Shown: positions 63,495-64,000 of the stretch, in pieces | How the letters are laid out: each line of letters opens with the position of its first letter | Position numbering within the stretch: position 1 is the stretch's first letter | Assembly: GCF_002213425.1 (NCBI RefSeq) | Contig: NZ_NJGV01000011.1 | Span: 1-64,000 of the forward strand | Source of the DNA: Herbaspirillum aquaticum | Lineage (GTDB): Bacteria; Pseudomonadota; Gammaproteobacteria; Burkholderiales; Burkholderiaceae_D | DNA: 64,000 bases | Direction of reading: 5' to 3' | The notes under the pieces: model-generated | Database searches by the model: none | Told to the model about the DNA's origin: nothing | What the model saw: the letters and a program-made list of their open reading frames with translations, nothing else | Position numbers and translations under genes: made by a program

Positions 63495-63584
63495 GTCAGC
63501 GAACGGTCAGCAAACAGTGAGCAATACAGTCGCAACGAAGCACCAATACAGTACCGATACAGAAGCAATACCACCAGCAATACA
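63495..63584. repeat. Array of about eight degenerate 11-12-bp direct repeats
   Basis: Units begin at 63,495, 63,506, 63,517, 63,529, 63,540, 63,551, 63,562 and 63,573, with the rough consensus GTCAGCAATACA. Spacing is 11, 11, 12, 11, 11, 11, 11, so the copies fall on nearly one face of the helix. They lie about 100 bp before the sorbitol-dehydrogenase-type gene. The remainder of 63,223-63,690 has no gene. Confidence 0.55.
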
Positions 63585-63690
63585 GCTTAAAGACAGCTGC
63601 ACGCATTCTCCACCACAATACGCATCGTCTTGGCCATCGAGGCCGCGGTCTTCGGCCCCTCCTCGCACCAGGCACATGCCAACGACGCCA

Positions 63691-64000
63691 ATGAACCGAT
63701 TTCCCCGCCAAGTCACCATGTCCCGGCGCAGCCTGCTGCTGACCGGGGTGAGCCTCTTGGGCAGCTACGTCGCCTTGTCCAGCCTGCCCTCCTGGGCCAT
63801 CCCGCAAGCTGACAGCCCGCAACTGGCGCCCTTCATGCGCCTGTCCGCGCTGCTGGTCAACCACCGCCTGAATCCCGCCGTGGGCGCGCGCATGCTCGAA
63901 GTGGCCGCGCGCGAACATGCCGACCTGGACACCCTGATGCGCCAGCTGCTGGCCATCGCCGAACAGAAGCAGGCCCGCCGTGTGGAAGACTTCTTCGCCG
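63691..64000 (+). CDS. FAD-SLDH-type sugar dehydrogenase small subunit, N-terminal part
   Basis: The reading frame is cut by the window end after 103 residues. It begins with a twin-arginine-like signal (SRRSLLLTGVSLLGSYVA) and then LAPFMRLSALLVNHRLNPAVGARMLE, the pattern of the small (sorbitol/fructose dehydrogenase family) subunit of membrane-bound FAD dehydrogenases. Such subunits carry the large flavoprotein subunit through the Tat system and are followed by it and a cytochrome c subunit; these would lie right of the window. I took the ATG at 63,691; an in-frame ATG at 63,676 is equally possible, and neither has a clear ribosome site. Confidence 0.7.
   Translation, partial: MNRFPRQVTMSRRSLLLTGVSLLGSYVALSSLPSWAIPQADSPQLAPFMRLSALLVNHRLNPAVGARMLEVAAREHADLDTLMRQLLAIAEQKQARRVEDFFA

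Noticed and set aside
63495-63584. CRISPR array
   Set aside because: Units are 11-12 bp, degenerate and without separate spacers, and no cas gene is present.

Overview
The window looks like a betaproteobacterial chromosome, most likely Oxalobacteraceae (Herbaspirillum-like). The grounds are a GC-rich backbone, very dense two-component, chemotaxis and cyclic-di-GMP genes, and familiar Burkholderiales neighbourhoods (siaABCD, hydroxyquinol/maleylacetate genes, an FeS-type photolyase operon, a KaiC-like ATPase with receivers). This is inference from gene content; no rRNA or complete tRNA gene is present.

Layout. (1) About 1-5,540 is an AT-richer foreign segment that reads leftwards: an AlpA-like regulator, a DUF3987-type ATPase, an AT-rich intergenic stretch, an inovirus Gp2/YagK-type replication protein and a small HTH-like protein. 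Its left part holds two related tiny membrane proteins. It ends near a tRNA-3'-end-like string and a perfect terminator. (2) 5.7-16.4 kb holds an FAD monooxygenase, two paralogous LysR regulators, an Old Yellow Enzyme, a PAS-GGDEF-EAL protein, a Cache-type chemoreceptor and a CheY. (3) 16.5-21.3 kb is an aromatic-acid module: tannase-like lipoprotein, maleylacetate reductase and hydroxyquinol-type dioxygenase, with a divergent LysR and a perfect operator-like palindrome between them. (4) 21.4-24.8 kb is a chalcone-isomerase-like protein, an MFS carrier and an FeS-BCP photolyase. (5) 25.0-46.8 kb is an exceptional signalling block: HTH-receiver fusion, kinase, free Hpt, hybrid kinase, chemoreceptor with a CheR-binding-like tail, CheV, hemerythrin-like protein, CSS-EAL phosphodiesterase, Aer-like receptor, PAS kinase, degenerate HD-GYP protein, a 1,505-residue CHASE-PAS-kinase-REC-Hpt protein, a REC-GGDEF cyclase and a FixJ-like regulator without a phosphorylatable Asp. 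(6) 46.9-49.9 kb is siaDCBA, in which SiaA carries a CBS-like pair in place of a membrane sensor. (7) 50-52.2 kb is a thiol dioxygenase plus a multi-rhodanese protein, with a 266-bp highly structured MITE-like element just upstream. (8) 52.8-59.4 kb holds a stress-type SDR, a degenerate receiver, a pair of lipoproteins (one DUF3142) and an MHS-family transporter. (9) 59.8-64 kb holds an OmpR-like regulator, two stand-alone receivers, a double-domain KaiC-like ATPase, an array of degenerate 11-bp repeats and the start of a sorbitol-dehydrogenase-type small subunit.

How it works together (inference): the chromosome part is devoted to sensing (chemoreceptors, PAS, Cache and CHASE domains) feeding c-di-GMP turnover and motility. 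At least two multi-step phosphorelays can be read from gene order: 25.0-30.1 kb and 40.3-45.8 kb. The catabolic modules each carry their own LysR regulator.
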